Assembly (NCBI GenBank): GCA_029261715.1
Contig: JAJDAT010000014.1
Location: 310,001-374,000, forward strand
DNA length: 64,000 nucleotides
Direction: 5' to 3'
Origin: Nitrospinia bacterium
Lineage (GTDB): Bacteria; Nitrospinota; Nitrospinia; Nitrospinales; JAJDAT01
The first letter of the stretch is position 1; the number at the start of each line of letters is the position of its first letter. Shown one piece after another: positions 43,998 to 54,615 of the stretch. The notes under the pieces were generated by a model. That model was not told where the DNA came from, searched no databases, and saw nothing but the letters and a program-made list of their open reading frames with translations. The position numbers and the translations under genes are program-made.

Positions 43998-46280
43998 TTA
44001 GAATCCGCTTCCAGCAGTGAAATGAAACTCGCCAACTTTGTTTTGATCTTGCTCATCTCTGTCAAGTTTATACCCATAAGCAAAACCTATTGGGCCAAAT
44101 GGACTGATGAAACGAATTCCGGCGCCTATACTAGATCTCATATCCGCCAAATTCATATCTTCTCGAGTTGTTGTGATATTTGTTCCATCGCCAAAGACAT
44201 TACCTCGATCATAAAAAGTAAAGGCCCTAAAGGATTTTGTAATTGGGTATTGTAATTCAAAATTAAATAACAAAGATTGTTTACCGCCGACTGGATCTCC
44301 AGTGCCGTTTTTAGGTCCAATATCTCGAATCGTGTAACCTCTCAGACTATTTGGTCCACCCATAAAGTATCGCTCAAAGATAGGCAACACATCATCGCTA
44401 TAACCATCAGCGTAATTTATTTCTCCATGAACAGCGCCTACCAGTTTCCCAACTAGAGACCGGTAATAAGTCACTTCATAGTTTGCTCGATAGAATTTCA
44501 GCCCGCCCAATCCGCCCAACTCAAGCTTGGCGACATGTCTCCAGCCCTTGCTAGGATTTAAAAAATTATCACGTGTGTCTCTTATATATGTTGGTCCAAT
44601 TCTACTTGTGGTTCTTTCGCCATTAAATAAAAACGACGTTTCCTCTTCTGGCTGAATATCCGAAGTACGGACATTTTCATATCGATAATTCAAACCGAGC
44701 CAATCGTACTCCCCAATGGCCTTACCAAACCGAACGCCACCACCTCTATTACGAGATTCAAAACTAAAAAAATCTGATTTCCGATTAAATAGATCAATGC
44801 CCGCAGTCACGTCGGAATCTAATAAACGAGGGTCGGTAAAGGAAACATTAAAGTTGTTCCTACGTGAAGATAGTTCGGTGGAAAAAGCTAGTTTTTGCCC
44901 TCTTCCAAAAATATTATCTTGAGATACAGAAGCGGAGAAAATTAGGTTTTCAACCGAGCTGAAACCAGCTCCAATCGTAAACGAACCAGTAGGTTTCTCA
45001 GTAACCGTCGTTTCAACATCTAACTTATCCGGTTCTTTTCCTGGCTTGGTGTCAATTTTTACGTCTTCAAAGAAACCTAAATTATTAATTCTTTGTTTTG
45101 TTCTCTTTAATTTCTTGCCATTAAACAATTCGCCTTCTTTCAGACGAAACTCACGGCGAATAACATTATCTAAAGTTTTTGTATTACCGGCTATATCAAT
45201 TTGTCCAACATATACTTTACGACCTTTATCCGCTTTGAACTCTAAATCAACTCTCTTCTTAGTATCGTCGATTTTTGTCAATGGCGAGACATCTGCATAA
45301 GCAAAACCTTTTTCAGAGTATAATTCCGTAATGGCAATTACATCTTCTCTAATTTGAGAAAGGTTATATATTTCACCTTCCTTCGAATTTATAGCTTTCC
45401 TTAGATCTTTGCTGGTGAAGGTATCGTCCCCTTCAAGAATTATCTTCCCTATGCTGTATCGATTTCCTTCTTCTACTGGAATGGTAATAAATATTTTCTT
45501 TGCTTTCTTACTAATATCTATTTCCGGTTCCATTACCCGGATCTTAACAAACCCTTCGTCATGATAAAAAGATTCTATACGTAGTAAATCAATCTTTAGA
45601 ACATCTTTTTTATATATCCCGGAATCATCTAACCACGCAAACCAACTCTTGGCCTTGGTTTCCATTTTATCGATTAGTTCTTTATCGGGTACATTTTTAT
45701 TTCCAGAAAACCTTATCTTTTCAATGCTTACTACTTCACCTTCAGAAAGCTTTATTACAGCATCAATCTGACTGTCATCATTTAAACGCGTTTTAACATC
45801 AACTTTGACGAAAAAATAACCTTTATCGTGGTACATTTTGGTTATCTCATCTACACTCTCCTGAACCAGATTGGCTTTAAACGGAGCTCCTCTGCGAATC
45901 CCAATAGCTTCTAAAATTTCGTCCGTTTCAATCTGGTCATTTCCAATCAAACGAACGCTTCCTATTGAAGCGATTTCTTCAACAACAAATATTACTTTAA
46001 GCCCACCCGGTCCCTCTTCTGTTTGAACCTGGATATCTTTAAATTGCCCTAAGCTGTATATTTGTTCTATATCAGAACGAATTTGACTCCGTGAGAGAGA
46101 CTTTCCAACTTCTGTATTTATGTAATAGAGAATGGTGGAGTCGCTAACGCGACTATTACCGCGAATTTCAACTGATTTAACAATATCTCCGGTTTGAGCC
46201 CAAGCAACATTGAGCTCATATTTGACGAATATTGCCAAAAACAAAAGAATGAATAAAAAAAACCGGGGGTTTCTTGTCAT
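43998..46280 (-). CDS. bamA: Outer-membrane assembly factor BamA
   Basis: 760 residues from the ATG at 46280. The open frame extends to a TTG at 46346, but that lies in the clpC terminator. Signal peptide ends at NVAWAQTGD. Five POTRA domains (about 30-400) such as DIVKSVEIRGNSRVSDSTIL and KVYVGQIDIAGNTKTLDNVI are followed by the Omp85 barrel with RGYTIRDIGP in the conserved loop-6 region and a C-terminal Phe (HFTAGSGF). BamA inserts beta-barrel proteins such as the one at 6036-7274. It is the first gene of the bamA-skp-fabZ-lpxA operon. Confidence 0.96.
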   Translation of the reverse strand: MTRNPRFFLFILLFLAIFVKYELNVAWAQTGDIVKSVEIRGNSRVSDSTILYYINTEVGKSLSRSQIRSDIEQIYSLGQFKDIQVQTEEGPGGLKVIFVVEEIASIGSVRLIGNDQIETDEILEAIGIRRGAPFKANLVQESVDEITKMYHDKGYFFVKVDVKTRLNDDSQIDAVIKLSEGEVVSIEKIRFSGNKNVPDKELIDKMETKAKSWFAWLDDSGIYKKDVLKIDLLRIESFYHDEGFVKIRVMEPEIDISKKAKKIFITIPVEEGNRYSIGKIILEGDDTFTSKDLRKAINSKEGEIYNLSQIREDVIAITELYSEKGFAYADVSPLTKIDDTKKRVDLEFKADKGRKVYVGQIDIAGNTKTLDNVIRREFRLKEGELFNGKKLKRTKQRINNLGFFEDVKIDTKPGKEPDKLDVETTVTEKPTGSFTIGAGFSSVENLIFSASVSQDNIFGRGQKLAFSTELSSRRNNFNVSFTDPRLLDSDVTAGIDLFNRKSDFFSFESRNRGGGVRFGKAIGEYDWLGLNYRYENVRTSDIQPEEETSFLFNGERTTSRIGPTYIRDTRDNFLNPSKGWRHVAKLELGGLGGLKFYRANYEVTYYRSLVGKLVGAVHGEINYADGYSDDVLPIFERYFMGGPNSLRGYTIRDIGPKNGTGDPVGGKQSLLFNFELQYPITKSFRAFTFYDRGNVFGDGTNITTTREDMNLADMRSSIGAGIRFISPFGPIGFAYGYKLDRDEQDQNKVGEFHFTAGSGF

Positions 46281-46343
46281 TTTGCCGCAACTAACTGTTA
46301 TCAAATAACTTATAAGGAAATTTTTGGGAGCCGATTTTAAGCC

Positions 46344-46392
46344 CAAAAAAAAGTATTAAATCTGCCGCATTTACGCGGCAGACTTAATACTT
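46344..46392 (-). terminator. Strong intrinsic terminator after clpC
   Basis: On the minus strand AAGTATTAA and TCTGCCGC form a 17-base-pair stem with one mismatch, closed by a 6-base loop, followed by TTTTTT. It lies 59 bases after the clpC stop. It isolates clpC from bamA, so bamA must have its own promoter in the short gap above 46280. Confidence 0.92.
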
Positions 46393-46450
46393 ATCGTCTT
46401 GTTTTTATTAACCTTAAGAACTAATCGAACTTAACAAATTAAAACTTTGT

Positions 46451-48886
46451 TCAGGAGCATGCAGTATCCAACGCTCCCGCTTTTTCGTTAAAAACTAATT
46501 CATCATTCTGCAAAGTAACTTCAATTACGCCTCCATTTTTGAACTTACCTTCAAGCATTTGATCGGAAATGATATCCTCAACATGCTTTTGAAGGGCGCG
46601 TTTCAAAGGCCTTGCTCCAAAGTTTTTATCGTAACCTTTTTCAGCAATCCATTTTTTTGCTTCCTCAGAAACATCAATAGTCAATCCTTGCTGAATAAGT
46701 TGCTCATTCAATTGATCCAGCTGGATATCTAAAATCTTTACGATTTCATCCAATTGCAATGGATTAAAAACCACAATTTCACTTATTCTATTAAGAAATT
46801 CTGGGTTAAAAGTCTTTTTAAGGTCTTGTTTGAGATCCTTTGTCATCTTATCGTGCTGAAGATCAAGATCATCCTTATGAAACCCTAAACTCTTTCCTTT
46901 TTCCAACATACCTGCCGAAAGATTGGAAGTCATTATGATAACAGTATTTTTAAAATCAATAGCGCGACCATAACTATCCGTCAACCGCCCATCATCCATA
47001 ATCTGCAACAAAAGATGAAAAACTTCAGGGTTTGCTTTCTCAATCTCATCAAATAAAATCACTGAATAAGGCTTCCTTCTAACCTTTTCGGTTAACTGGC
47101 CGCCATCCTCAAACCCAACATAACCCGGAGGAGCGCCGGTCAACCTAGAGACATTAAACTTCTCCATATATTCAGACATATCCAAACGAATCAAGGAATT
47201 CCTATCACCAAACAAGAACTCAGCTAAACTAGCGCACAATTCGGTTTTACCAACACCTGTCGGCCCCATAAACATAAAAGTACCAATTGGGCGGCGAGCG
47301 TCTTTCAAACCTGAACGCGACCTACGAATAGCTTTTGAAATAACTTTCACAGCTTCTGGTTGCCCAACCACCTTGGAAGTTAACTCAGATTCCATATTCT
47401 TGAGTCGAATAGATTCCTTCTCTTCAATTCTGGAAAGTGGGATTCCCGTCATACTAGAAACAACAGCGCAAATATCCTCTTCAGTAATATTTGGCTCGCT
47501 TTGTTCTTGCTGTTCATCCCATTCTTTTTTCTCAGTCTCTAACTTTTCTCTAAGCTCTTCCTCTTTATCTCTAAGGTCCACCGCTCGCTCAAACTCCTGA
47601 CTTTCAATACAAGTTTTCTTCTCGCGAACTATCTTATCGATTTCTTTCTGTATAACCTTCATCTCAGGAGATTGAGTCATTTTCCTCAACCTTACCCTTG
47701 ACCCAGCCTCATCGATAACATCAATGGCCTTATCAGGTAAAAAGCGATCACTTATATAGCGATCAGAATAACGCACCGCCGTAACAATAGCCTCATCAGT
47801 TATCTTAGCCTTGTGATGCACTTCATACGGCACCTTCAAACCTTTGATAATTTCAATAGTCTCATCGACTGTTGGCGGATTAACCGTAATCGGCTGAAAA
47901 CGCCTTTCTAAAGCGCCATTCTTCTCAATATACTTACGATATTCCTCTATAGTTGTAGCGCCAATGCATTGAATCTCACCTCTAGAAAGAGCTGGTTTCA
48001 GCATATTGGAAGCGTCGACGGATCCCTCGGCCGCCCCAGCGCCAACTAAGGTATGAAGCTCATCGATGAACAAAATGATATTCTCATTTTGCAGGATTTC
48101 TTTCATGATTCCTTTTAAGCGAGCTTCAAATTGCCCTCTATACTTGGTACCAGCTATTAATGACCCAAGATCTAGAGCAACAACCCTCTTGCCAAATAAA
48201 GTCTCAGGCACTTCACGCTCAATAACCAACTGAGCCAGCCCTTCGACAATAGCCGTTTTCCCAACTCCAGGTTCGCCTATTAGAACAGGGTTATTTTTCG
48301 TCCTGCGACTTAAAATTTGGATTACTCTTTCAATTTCCGTACTCCTGCCGATAATTGGATCTAACTTGCCATTTACCGCCATCTGAGTTAAATCACGGCT
48401 AAACTCATCTAAGGTTGGAGTTTTACCAGCCTCTTTAGCCTGATGCGTAGGCTCTTTTAACATTTCGAGAATCTTTTCTTTTACATCTTCAAAATACATC
48501 CCGAAACTATTTAATACTCGACAAGCTACGCCTTCTTTTTCTTTTAATAAGCCAAGGAGTAAATGCTCAGTGCCTATATAGTTGTGATTCACAGAGCGAG
48601 CTTCTTCCACCGCAAACTCTAAAACCTTTTTAGCTCGCGAAGTAAATGGAATATCTCCAACAATCAACGAATTAGAACTTTTGGGGAAATTCTTCTCAAG
48701 CTCTTGTTTTATTTGTGAAATATCAATCCCTGCTTTTTGAACAATGGCAATCGCAATTCCACCACCATCTTTTAAAATCCCTTGAAGAACATGCTCTGTA
48801 CCTAAATACTCATGCCGGTAAAGCTCTGCTTCTTCTCTAGCTAGGATAATGACCCTTCTTGCTCTTTCTGTAAATCTTTTAAACAT
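46451..48886 (-). CDS. clpC: ATP-dependent Clp protease ATP-binding subunit ClpC
   Basis: 811 residues. Two Clp-N repeats ([20 protein letters not shown]; the second near 78-140), AAA-1 with [15 protein letters not shown], a UVR domain ([20 protein letters not shown]), and AAA-2 with [19 protein letters not shown], then [15 protein letters not shown]. The UVR/middle domain distinguishes ClpC from ClpA and ClpB. ClpC unfolds substrates for ClpP. There are no mcsA, mcsB or ctsR neighbours, so the Gram-positive style control is not seen here. It is a single gene ended by a strong terminator. Confidence 0.96.
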   Translation of the reverse strand: MFKRFTERARRVIILAREEAELYRHEYLGTEHVLQGILKDGGGIAIAIVQKAGIDISQIKQELEKNFPKSSNSLIVGDIPFTSRAKKVLEFAVEEARSVNHNYIGTEHLLLGLLKEKEGVACRVLNSFGMYFEDVKEKILEMLKEPTHQAKEAGKTPTLDEFSRDLTQMAVNGKLDPIIGRSTEIERVIQILSRRTKNNPVLIGEPGVGKTAIVEGLAQLVIEREVPETLFGKRVVALDLGSLIAGTKYRGQFEARLKGIMKEILQNENIILFIDELHTLVGAGAAEGSVDASNMLKPALSRGEIQCIGATTIEEYRKYIEKNGALERRFQPITVNPPTVDETIEIIKGLKVPYEVHHKAKITDEAIVTAVRYSDRYISDRFLPDKAIDVIDEAGSRVRLRKMTQSPEMKVIQKEIDKIVREKKTCIESQEFERAVDLRDKEEELREKLETEKKEWDEQQEQSEPNITEEDICAVVSSMTGIPLSRIEEKESIRLKNMESELTSKVVGQPEAVKVISKAIRRSRSGLKDARRPIGTFMFMGPTGVGKTELCASLAEFLFGDRNSLIRLDMSEYMEKFNVSRLTGAPPGYVGFEDGGQLTEKVRRKPYSVILFDEIEKANPEVFHLLLQIMDDGRLTDSYGRAIDFKNTVIIMTSNLSAGMLEKGKSLGFHKDDLDLQHDKMTKDLKQDLKKTFNPEFLNRISEIVVFNPLQLDEIVKILDIQLDQLNEQLIQQGLTIDVSEEAKKWIAEKGYDKNFGARPLKRALQKHVEDIISDQMLEGKFKNGGVIEVTLQNDELVFNEKAGALDTACS

Positions 48887-49115
48887 AATAAAACCCTTTG
48901 TTTGAAAAGGTATTGCTCAATTTCAAAACGCTAAAAAATCCAAATTTAAGCGGTTTTCTTTTAAAGCTTTTCGACTATATTTTAGCAAATGCCGTTGATA
49001 ATACAAGGATTTATTTTCGCAGGGAAAAGGGTTGGCGTTTAAGAATATTTTCAAATCCTTATATATCTTATCGGCATCCACCCCTATGGGCTTTAAAATA
49101 TAACCTTTAAATAAA

Positions 49116-52100
49116 CTACGAGTACCCAGCTTCCTTATGAAAACAAACTATGCAACCCGTGGTACTTGGAGGATCAAACTCATTGGCATCGGTAAGAGTA
49201 ACACCTATATCTTTGCCGTTAAGAATTTTATAAATAACCTTATTATTTAACATATCCTCTAAAGCGGGATAACCTGGGCTGTAACGTTGACCCGCTTTCT
49301 CTTTCTTTACCCCTAACCTTTGCCTCATTAAGTTATGGGTATACTCCATCAAATCTTCAGCAACCCTATCGCTTAGCCCTTGTAAATACAATGCCGATTC
49401 AGAATCATTTTCCTTTTTAAAGTTTGCTATCACCCTATCTGTTTCATTTCCAGCGGTAGAGATAGCAAGACCCGCAACATCCATTATCCCTGATTCTTTA
49501 GAACGAAAATATTGAGCTACCGAAAACTTGTCTTTTCGCCCCTTTCCAATGCATTGAGTAAACGAAATCCTTCCTAACTCTGAGTCTAAGTTATCCGGAT
49601 CGTATAAGACCAGCTCATCACCCTCCGACTGAGCGGGAAGCAGTCCAAAACGAACACGGGGAATTATCCAACCGTTTCCTTCAGCTTTTTGGACCCATTC
49701 ATCTTTTAGATGTTCTAAATGCTCTTTGGTTACACCTTTTTTTTCCCAATGAGACTGTTTCCCAAATTTCCAGTTCAATGAGTACAGGCTTTTAGAGTCC
49801 AGGCGAAGATTTCCTATTTTAAATTCAACTAGATGGATACCAAATTCGTTGTTTTGCGGACTATGGTTTTTGAAGCTGACTTTTCTTGGCTTTAATGCCT
49901 CTAATAATCGCTCATGCTCCGCCTTCATTCCCTTGGCTTTACAGTATTCGCTTGCCAATAGTTTTTTATTTTTTTCGATATAACTTTTGGATTTCTTTTT
50001 ATCAACTAACTCATTCATCACGTTGACCCCATCCATCGCGCTTTCGCAATAGAACACATTGGGCCTTAACTGATCTAAATCATCTTGCCCCCACATAGAT
50101 ACGTATCCAGCATGGCGCCAGTTGACCGGAGCTCCTCCAACAAGTATGGGAAAATCAAAATTTCCATCCTTGAGCATTTTTGACACAGTAATCATGTGGT
50201 TAGATGTCTGAACAAGCAATGCGCTCATTCCTATAGCATCTGCATTTTCCTGACGGGCAGTTTCTAAAAACTTTTCTAGGGGAACTTGAACGCCTAAATC
50301 AATCGCTCGGTAGCCATAATTTTCTAATAACGTTTTCGCCAAATCCTTACCAATACTATGGACGTCCTGGTATACAGTTCCGATTACAATTGTTCCTTTA
50401 TATCGAATCGCATCTCCAGGTTTGACGCCAGACTTAAACTGCATATACGCTTCTAAAAAGCCCATCACATTTCTCATCACATCGGCGCTTTTGAGCAAAT
50501 GCGGTAAACTAACTTCCCCTCTCCCAAACCGATCCCCTAACTCACGCATGGTTTTCATCAAATAATTAGAAATAAAATCTAACGGCTCATGTCTATCAAT
50601 CGCTTCTGCCGCTTCAACCGCTATCTGATCTTTATAGGGAAATTGTTCGCCATCTTTTTCTATCACGCCACTAGCTTTTTGCTTAAACCCATCCATGATT
50701 TTTTGGCAAATTCTGTCTTCCAATCCCAGAGAAGAATATTCCGTTTTCTTTACTACGTTTCCTGTTTTTTTAGTTAAGGCAATACTCTCTAACTCCTCAA
50801 AAGCCTCCATGTTTCTTTCCAAAATAACTTTACGCGCTAAAGCTACATCTTCTTTTGGGAGATTTTCGATTGGGACATAATGATTCGGATTCAATATTGC
50901 GCAATCCAACCCTACATTTCGAGCCTCATCTAAAAAAACGCTTGTTAAAACTTTCCTCATATATGGCTTTTGGGCTAACCCGTTTGTTAAGTTCCCCACG
51001 CCAATACTTGTTTTCAACTCTGGATGAATACCTTTAATCTTTGGTAAGCAGTTTAAAGTTTCCAAACAGAAATTCATCCCCTCCACCGACTCACTTCCTA
51101 TCGGATAGGCATTAACGTCTATCAATAACTGGCTGGGCTTAACTCCATGTTTCTCTTTGCATTGATTAACAATTTCCAAAGCTAAATTATATTTTTCGTC
51201 TGCCGTAATGCCTGGACCTTCCGGACCATTAACAAGAGCAATGTATATCGGACCGTGCTGTTTAGTTACCGAAAGCACAGCATCTAATTTATTTTCACCA
51301 TCTCGATATTCTTCCAAACTAATAGAATTGATGATTGGTTTTCCAGGGTAAACGTCTATTGCTTTTTCTAGGGCCTCTACCGAAAAAGAGTCTAAACACA
51401 TTGATCCTTTGAAATCGCTCGTTAAGTTATGAATAATCTCTGGCAAGATTTTTTCAGTTTCAACGATATTACTGTCCATGCAAACATCAATAATATCTAA
51501 GCCTAAATCTACTACTTGTTCGCGCACCACTTCTTCCAACACATCCGAATGAATTTTATCTTCCAGCTCGACAGCGTCTCTAACTTTTTTGCTCCCTCGA
51601 ACATTTAAACGCTCACCAATTCTTACTAATCCTTTTGAACCATCCAAAACAAAAGCATTTTGGGGCCCAGAAAGATAAACATTATGATCTTTTTCTCTTT
51701 CCCTTGGAGTTACATTTTTTATGCGTTCGGCTAGCTTGCGAATGTGCTCAGGAGTCGTTCCACAGCATCCACCAACAATTGAAGCCCCCCATCGTTCAAC
51801 AAATGGGCTTACCGCTTCCGCCATATCTTCCGGTTCCAATTTATAGCAAGTTTTTCCATCTATAGAAATCGGTTGCCCTGCATTTGGAACAACCGAAAAT
51901 GGTAAATTTGAGAACTTACTCATTTTCTCTACGGCATTATTCATCTCATCCGGACCACAAGTACAATTAATTCCAAACACGTCAATTCCCATTTCACTTA
52001 CCGTCACATATGCGGCTTGAATATCGCAATTAAATATCTGCATTTTTGAGAATTGATCAACTGTAACCTGGGCCATTATCGGTACTTTTTTATCTTTTTC

Positions 52101-52727
52101 CGCCATAGCCTTTTTTGCGCCTATCAGCTCAGCCTTTAACTCTAATATGTCTTGCTGGGTTTCATAAAGCAAAACATCCGCTCCCCCATCAATTAGTCCT
52201 ACCGCTTGACGGTAAGCATTCTCGACAATTTCTGCAAAAGTCGCTTGATTTAATTCTGCCTGGGTACTGGACACAACATAATTAGAGGGGCCAATTGAAC
52301 CTGCCACAAACAAAGGACTTCCATCATATTCTGGTGATTTCTTGTATCTTTCAATTGCCCTATGAGCAATTCGGCAAGCTTCTAAATTGAGAAAGTAAGT
52401 TATTTTATTTAGATCTGCTTCTTCTATCTTCAGGCCTTCTGGAATAGCTTCTAAATCAGAAGTATTTATCTTTGTAAAATCAAATTCCTTAAGTCTCAGC
52501 GGCGAAGCCCCAAAGGTATCCGTTTCAATAATGTTTGCACCTGCGCTTAAGTATTTAAAATGAATTTCTTCTAGTTCTTTAGGTCGTGAAAAAACTAAAA
52601 GATCAGTTAACATTTTAAAATCTGGTCCACCAAAAGCTTCGTCTTTCAACTCAAGGTTTTGGACCATCGTACCCATAGCGCCATCCAATATTAGGACATG
52701 ACGCTTTAAAGCTTCTAAAAATTCCAT
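49116..52727 (-). CDS. metH: Cobalamin-dependent methionine synthase
   Basis: 1203 residues with all four modules. Homocysteine module (about 1-330): LILDGAMGTMVQ, GINCTCGPDEM and GGCCGTTPEHI, the zinc cysteines. Pterin module (about 350-610): IGERLNVRGSKK, and VNAYPIGSESVEGMN. B12 module (about 650-890): DVHSIGKDL with the cobalt-ligand His, and VGGAPVNWRHAGY. SAM reactivation module at the C-terminus: RYSPGYPALED and TGCIVCFH. It remethylates homocysteine with methyltetrahydrofolate. No cobalamin riboswitch is evident upstream. Confidence 0.97.
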   Translation of the reverse strand: MEFLEALKRHVLILDGAMGTMVQNLELKDEAFGGPDFKMLTDLLVFSRPKELEEIHFKYLSAGANIIETDTFGASPLRLKEFDFTKINTSDLEAIPEGLKIEEADLNKITYFLNLEACRIAHRAIERYKKSPEYDGSPLFVAGSIGPSNYVVSSTQAELNQATFAEIVENAYRQAVGLIDGGADVLLYETQQDILELKAELIGAKKAMAEKDKKVPIMAQVTVDQFSKMQIFNCDIQAAYVTVSEMGIDVFGINCTCGPDEMNNAVEKMSKFSNLPFSVVPNAGQPISIDGKTCYKLEPEDMAEAVSPFVERWGASIVGGCCGTTPEHIRKLAERIKNVTPREREKDHNVYLSGPQNAFVLDGSKGLVRIGERLNVRGSKKVRDAVELEDKIHSDVLEEVVREQVVDLGLDIIDVCMDSNIVETEKILPEIIHNLTSDFKGSMCLDSFSVEALEKAIDVYPGKPIINSISLEEYRDGENKLDAVLSVTKQHGPIYIALVNGPEGPGITADEKYNLALEIVNQCKEKHGVKPSQLLIDVNAYPIGSESVEGMNFCLETLNCLPKIKGIHPELKTSIGVGNLTNGLAQKPYMRKVLTSVFLDEARNVGLDCAILNPNHYVPIENLPKEDVALARKVILERNMEAFEELESIALTKKTGNVVKKTEYSSLGLEDRICQKIMDGFKQKASGVIEKDGEQFPYKDQIAVEAAEAIDRHEPLDFISNYLMKTMRELGDRFGRGEVSLPHLLKSADVMRNVMGFLEAYMQFKSGVKPGDAIRYKGTIVIGTVYQDVHSIGKDLAKTLLENYGYRAIDLGVQVPLEKFLETARQENADAIGMSALLVQTSNHMITVSKMLKDGNFDFPILVGGAPVNWRHAGYVSMWGQDDLDQLRPNVFYCESAMDGVNVMNELVDKKKSKSYIEKNKKLLASEYCKAKGMKAEHERLLEALKPRKVSFKNHSPQNNEFGIHLVEFKIGNLRLDSKSLYSLNWKFGKQSHWEKKGVTKEHLEHLKDEWVQKAEGNGWIIPRVRFGLLPAQSEGDELVLYDPDNLDSELGRISFTQCIGKGRKDKFSVAQYFRSKESGIMDVAGLAISTAGNETDRVIANFKKENDSESALYLQGLSDRVAEDLMEYTHNLMRQRLGVKKEKAGQRYSPGYPALEDMLNNKVIYKILNGKDIGVTLTDANEFDPPSTTGCIVCFHKEAGYS

Positions 52728-52759
52728 ATAAATTGACCGGTGAAACGTTTGATTAATTC

Positions 52760-52933
52760 ATGACGGGAAAAGTGAAATATCGTCGCGCCAAAGGTAAGAA
52801 ACTAACTTTAAAAGGTAAAGTAAAAAAGCTGGAAGCTAGTAATATAAATTTTATACTAACCTCTGTCAACCAATGTAGGCACTTTGAAGAAATTAAAAAT
52901 ATTCTAAAAAGAATATCTTCTTTCACTCTTTAG
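52760..52933 (+). CDS. Possible small basic protein divergent from metH
   Basis: A 57-codon frame (MTGKVKYRRAKGKKLTLKGK, then VKKLEASNINFILTSVNQCR, to SSFTL) between ATG 52760 and TAG 52931-52933. The N-terminal half is strongly basic with plausible helix content. No ribosome binding site is seen and the family is unknown, so this may be chance. The rest of 52728-53028 holds only a weak hairpin. Confidence 0.25.
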   Translation: MTGKVKYRRAKGKKLTLKGKVKKLEASNINFILTSVNQCRHFEEIKNILKRISSFTL

Positions 52934-52966
52934 CTAAAGTTCGACTGAAATAATCGATTGGCTCAA

Positions 52967-53007
52967 AAGATGTGGGATTTACGCCTTAAAAATGGCGAAA
53001 ACATCTT
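52967..53007 (-). terminator. Possible terminator after the TPR lipoprotein gene
   Basis: AAGATGT/ACATCTT (7 pairs) encloses an inner CGCC/GGCG stem. It begins 22 bases after the TPR gene's stop. Only four T follow, so it is a weak terminator. Confidence 0.35.
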
Positions 53008-53028
53008 ATACCGAGGCAGGAGTTTAGG

Positions 53029-53886
53029 TTATGCAGTAATCTTATTCAATAAATCTTTAAATTTCGGCTCGTCCGCGCCTTGCTCTATCGCTTTCTTAAG
53101 CTGAGCCACCGCTGAGCCCTTATCATTCTTCTTAAGATAAATTTGGGCAGACTCATAATAAGGCTCTAAAAACTGTGGGTTCACCGTTAAAGATTGCTCA
53201 AAAGCCTTTAAGGCTTGGTCTAATTTATTTTGCTCACCATAAACTTTCGCTAGGTTAAAATGAGCCAAAAGACCTTTTGGGTTTTCTTTGATCGAGGCTA
53301 AAAGTATCTTTTCCGCTTTATCGATTTGACCTATCCCTCTATATGCTTCGGCCAGGTTATTCAAATACAAATTAGACTTTTCATGTCCAGCGGCTTTCTC
53401 ATAATACTCAATCGCCTTCTTCAAATCTCCTTTTTCTTTGAACAAATTCCCAATATTATTGAGAGCTTTACCATCATTATCATTTGGGTTCAGACTTACA
53501 CTTTTTTCCCAATAACCTAAAGCGCCGTCCTTATTCCCTTCCATATAATCCACCATCCCTAAATTAACAAGAATTTGCGGATTTTTGGAATTCAAAGTAC
53601 CTGCCTTTGTGAACATTTGTTTCGCCTGTGAATAGTTCTTAGTCCCAAAATAAATCAAACCCTTTTTATTATATGGCTTCCAATCCTCAGGATCATACTT
53701 AATAGCCAAATCAAACTCATCCAACGAGTTCTGAAACAAAGAGTATTGGGCAAATTCAATCCCCAACATATAATGCTCCTTAGATTTTTCAGGATCCACC
53801 TTTCCCTCAACAGATGTATCTGAGGAACAAGCCGAAACTAAAAAAGCTAAAAATAAAAGCGGGAAAAAAGAAAAAGATCGTGTCAT
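53029..53886 (-). CDS. TPR lipoprotein
   Basis: 285 residues from the ATG at 53886. The frame runs on to a TTG at 53958 inside the upstream terminator, which I reject. A lipoprotein signal (FLAFLVSACSS) precedes seven or so TPR units, such as YSQAKQMFTKAGTLNSKNPQ and LKKAIEYYEKAAGHEKSNLY. Like other outer-membrane TPR lipoproteins (BamD/PilF types) it is a protein-binding scaffold; which complex it serves cannot be told. No strong Shine-Dalgarno sequence precedes the chosen ATG. Confidence 0.85.
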   Translation of the reverse strand: MTRSFSFFPLLFLAFLVSACSSDTSVEGKVDPEKSKEHYMLGIEFAQYSLFQNSLDEFDLAIKYDPEDWKPYNKKGLIYFGTKNYSQAKQMFTKAGTLNSKNPQILVNLGMVDYMEGNKDGALGYWEKSVSLNPNDNDGKALNNIGNLFKEKGDLKKAIEYYEKAAGHEKSNLYLNNLAEAYRGIGQIDKAEKILLASIKENPKGLLAHFNLAKVYGEQNKLDQALKAFEQSLTVNPQFLEPYYESAQIYLKKNDKGSAVAQLKKAIEQGADEPKFKDLLNKITA

Positions 53887-53936
53887 TTTAAAGTCACTAA
53901 GGGAAAAAAGTAAAAAGGCAAGAAATAAAAACGGAG

Positions 53937-53971
53937 AAAAAAAAACAAGAGGAGGCAAGAACTGCCTCCTC
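53937..53971 (-). terminator. Intrinsic terminator after the paired secreted genes
   Basis: GAGGAGGCAGTTCTTGCCTC-type hairpin: nine paired bases with a 5-base loop (53949-53957 with 53963-53971), followed on the minus strand by a run of nine T. It lies 20 bases after the stop of 53992-54567. Confidence 0.92.
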
Positions 53972-53991
53972 CCATCTAAATCAAACTAGAA

Positions 53992-54567
53992 CTAATTAAT
54001 ACCTCTACCATGTGACAAGGCAACTGTAGTTTGAAGCGCTGCAGAATCATGCGCATCACCTACAAATTCCATAGCAAATCCCGTACTACTTGAAGGAATT
54101 ACTATAGCTCCCCACATAGAGATCTGATTCAAATTGTTAAGTTTGAGACCGTTAGTTACAGCAACCGTAGGGTTGGTAGCATTTAGGCTCATTCTTAACT
54201 GACCGCTCTGACCAGAACCACTGGTAGCAGCGACAAACAATACATTTGTATCAGTAATGGTACTACTATTAATCGTACTATGATTTGTCGAAACAACAAA
54301 TATTCTGTAAGTCTCGCCAGCTCCAATAGTAAAAGAAGTCGATGTGACAGTATCGCTAAAACCGACTGCCGCCATCGTCAAACCGATTTGAGTAACAGCC
54401 GTATTCAAAGATGGATGGGTAATACCAACGAAAGAATACGTTGAATTAGCATCCGTTTGAACATACGGTGAAACAGCGGTTCTATTCTTTGGAACTGCAT
54501 AAGCACTTTGGACAGAAACCAAAAATGCCAGCAAGATTATAAGCACAAAAAAGTGTGTCTTTCTCAT
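53992..54567 (-). CDS. Small secreted protein, tandem paralogue 1, function unknown
   Basis: 191 residues from the ATG at 54567, preceded by GGAGAG; an earlier in-frame start at 54597 is rejected. Signal peptide ends at QSAYAVPKN. The mature part is Ser/Thr/Asn-rich and beta-strand-like: AVSPYVQTDANSTYSFVGIT, FRIFVVSTNHSTINSSTIT-type and GAIVIPSSSTGFAMEFVGDA HDSA. The same blocks appear in the neighbouring gene, so they form a family I cannot name. Two genes in a row, close together and ended by a strong terminator, suggest an abundantly made surface or extracellular product. Confidence 0.75.
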   Translation of the reverse strand: MRKTHFFVLIILLAFLVSVQSAYAVPKNRTAVSPYVQTDANSTYSFVGITHPSLNTAVTQIGLTMAAVGFSDTVTSTSFTIGAGETYRIFVVSTNHSTINSSTITDTNVLFVAATSGSGQSGQLRMSLNATNPTVAVTNGLKLNNLNQISMWGAIVIPSSSTGFAMEFVGDAHDSAALQTTVALSHGRGIN

Positions 54568-54615
54568 TAGCCTCTCTCCTTTAACACAAATTACCAAATT
54601 TATAAGCTAGATAGT

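Noticed and set aside
43964-44083. Longer N-terminus for skp
   Set aside because: It overlaps the bamA 3' end and hides the signal peptide; the ATG at 43963 has GGAAGG upstream.
46281-46346. Upstream TTG start for bamA
   Set aside because: It falls in the T-run of the clpC terminator and would add a non-signal-like N-terminus; the ATG at 46280 is followed directly by the signal peptide.
52728-53028. Cobalamin or SAM riboswitch before metH
   Set aside because: No B12-box-like or SAM-aptamer motif was seen; the only hairpin there lies after the TPR gene and resembles a weak terminator.
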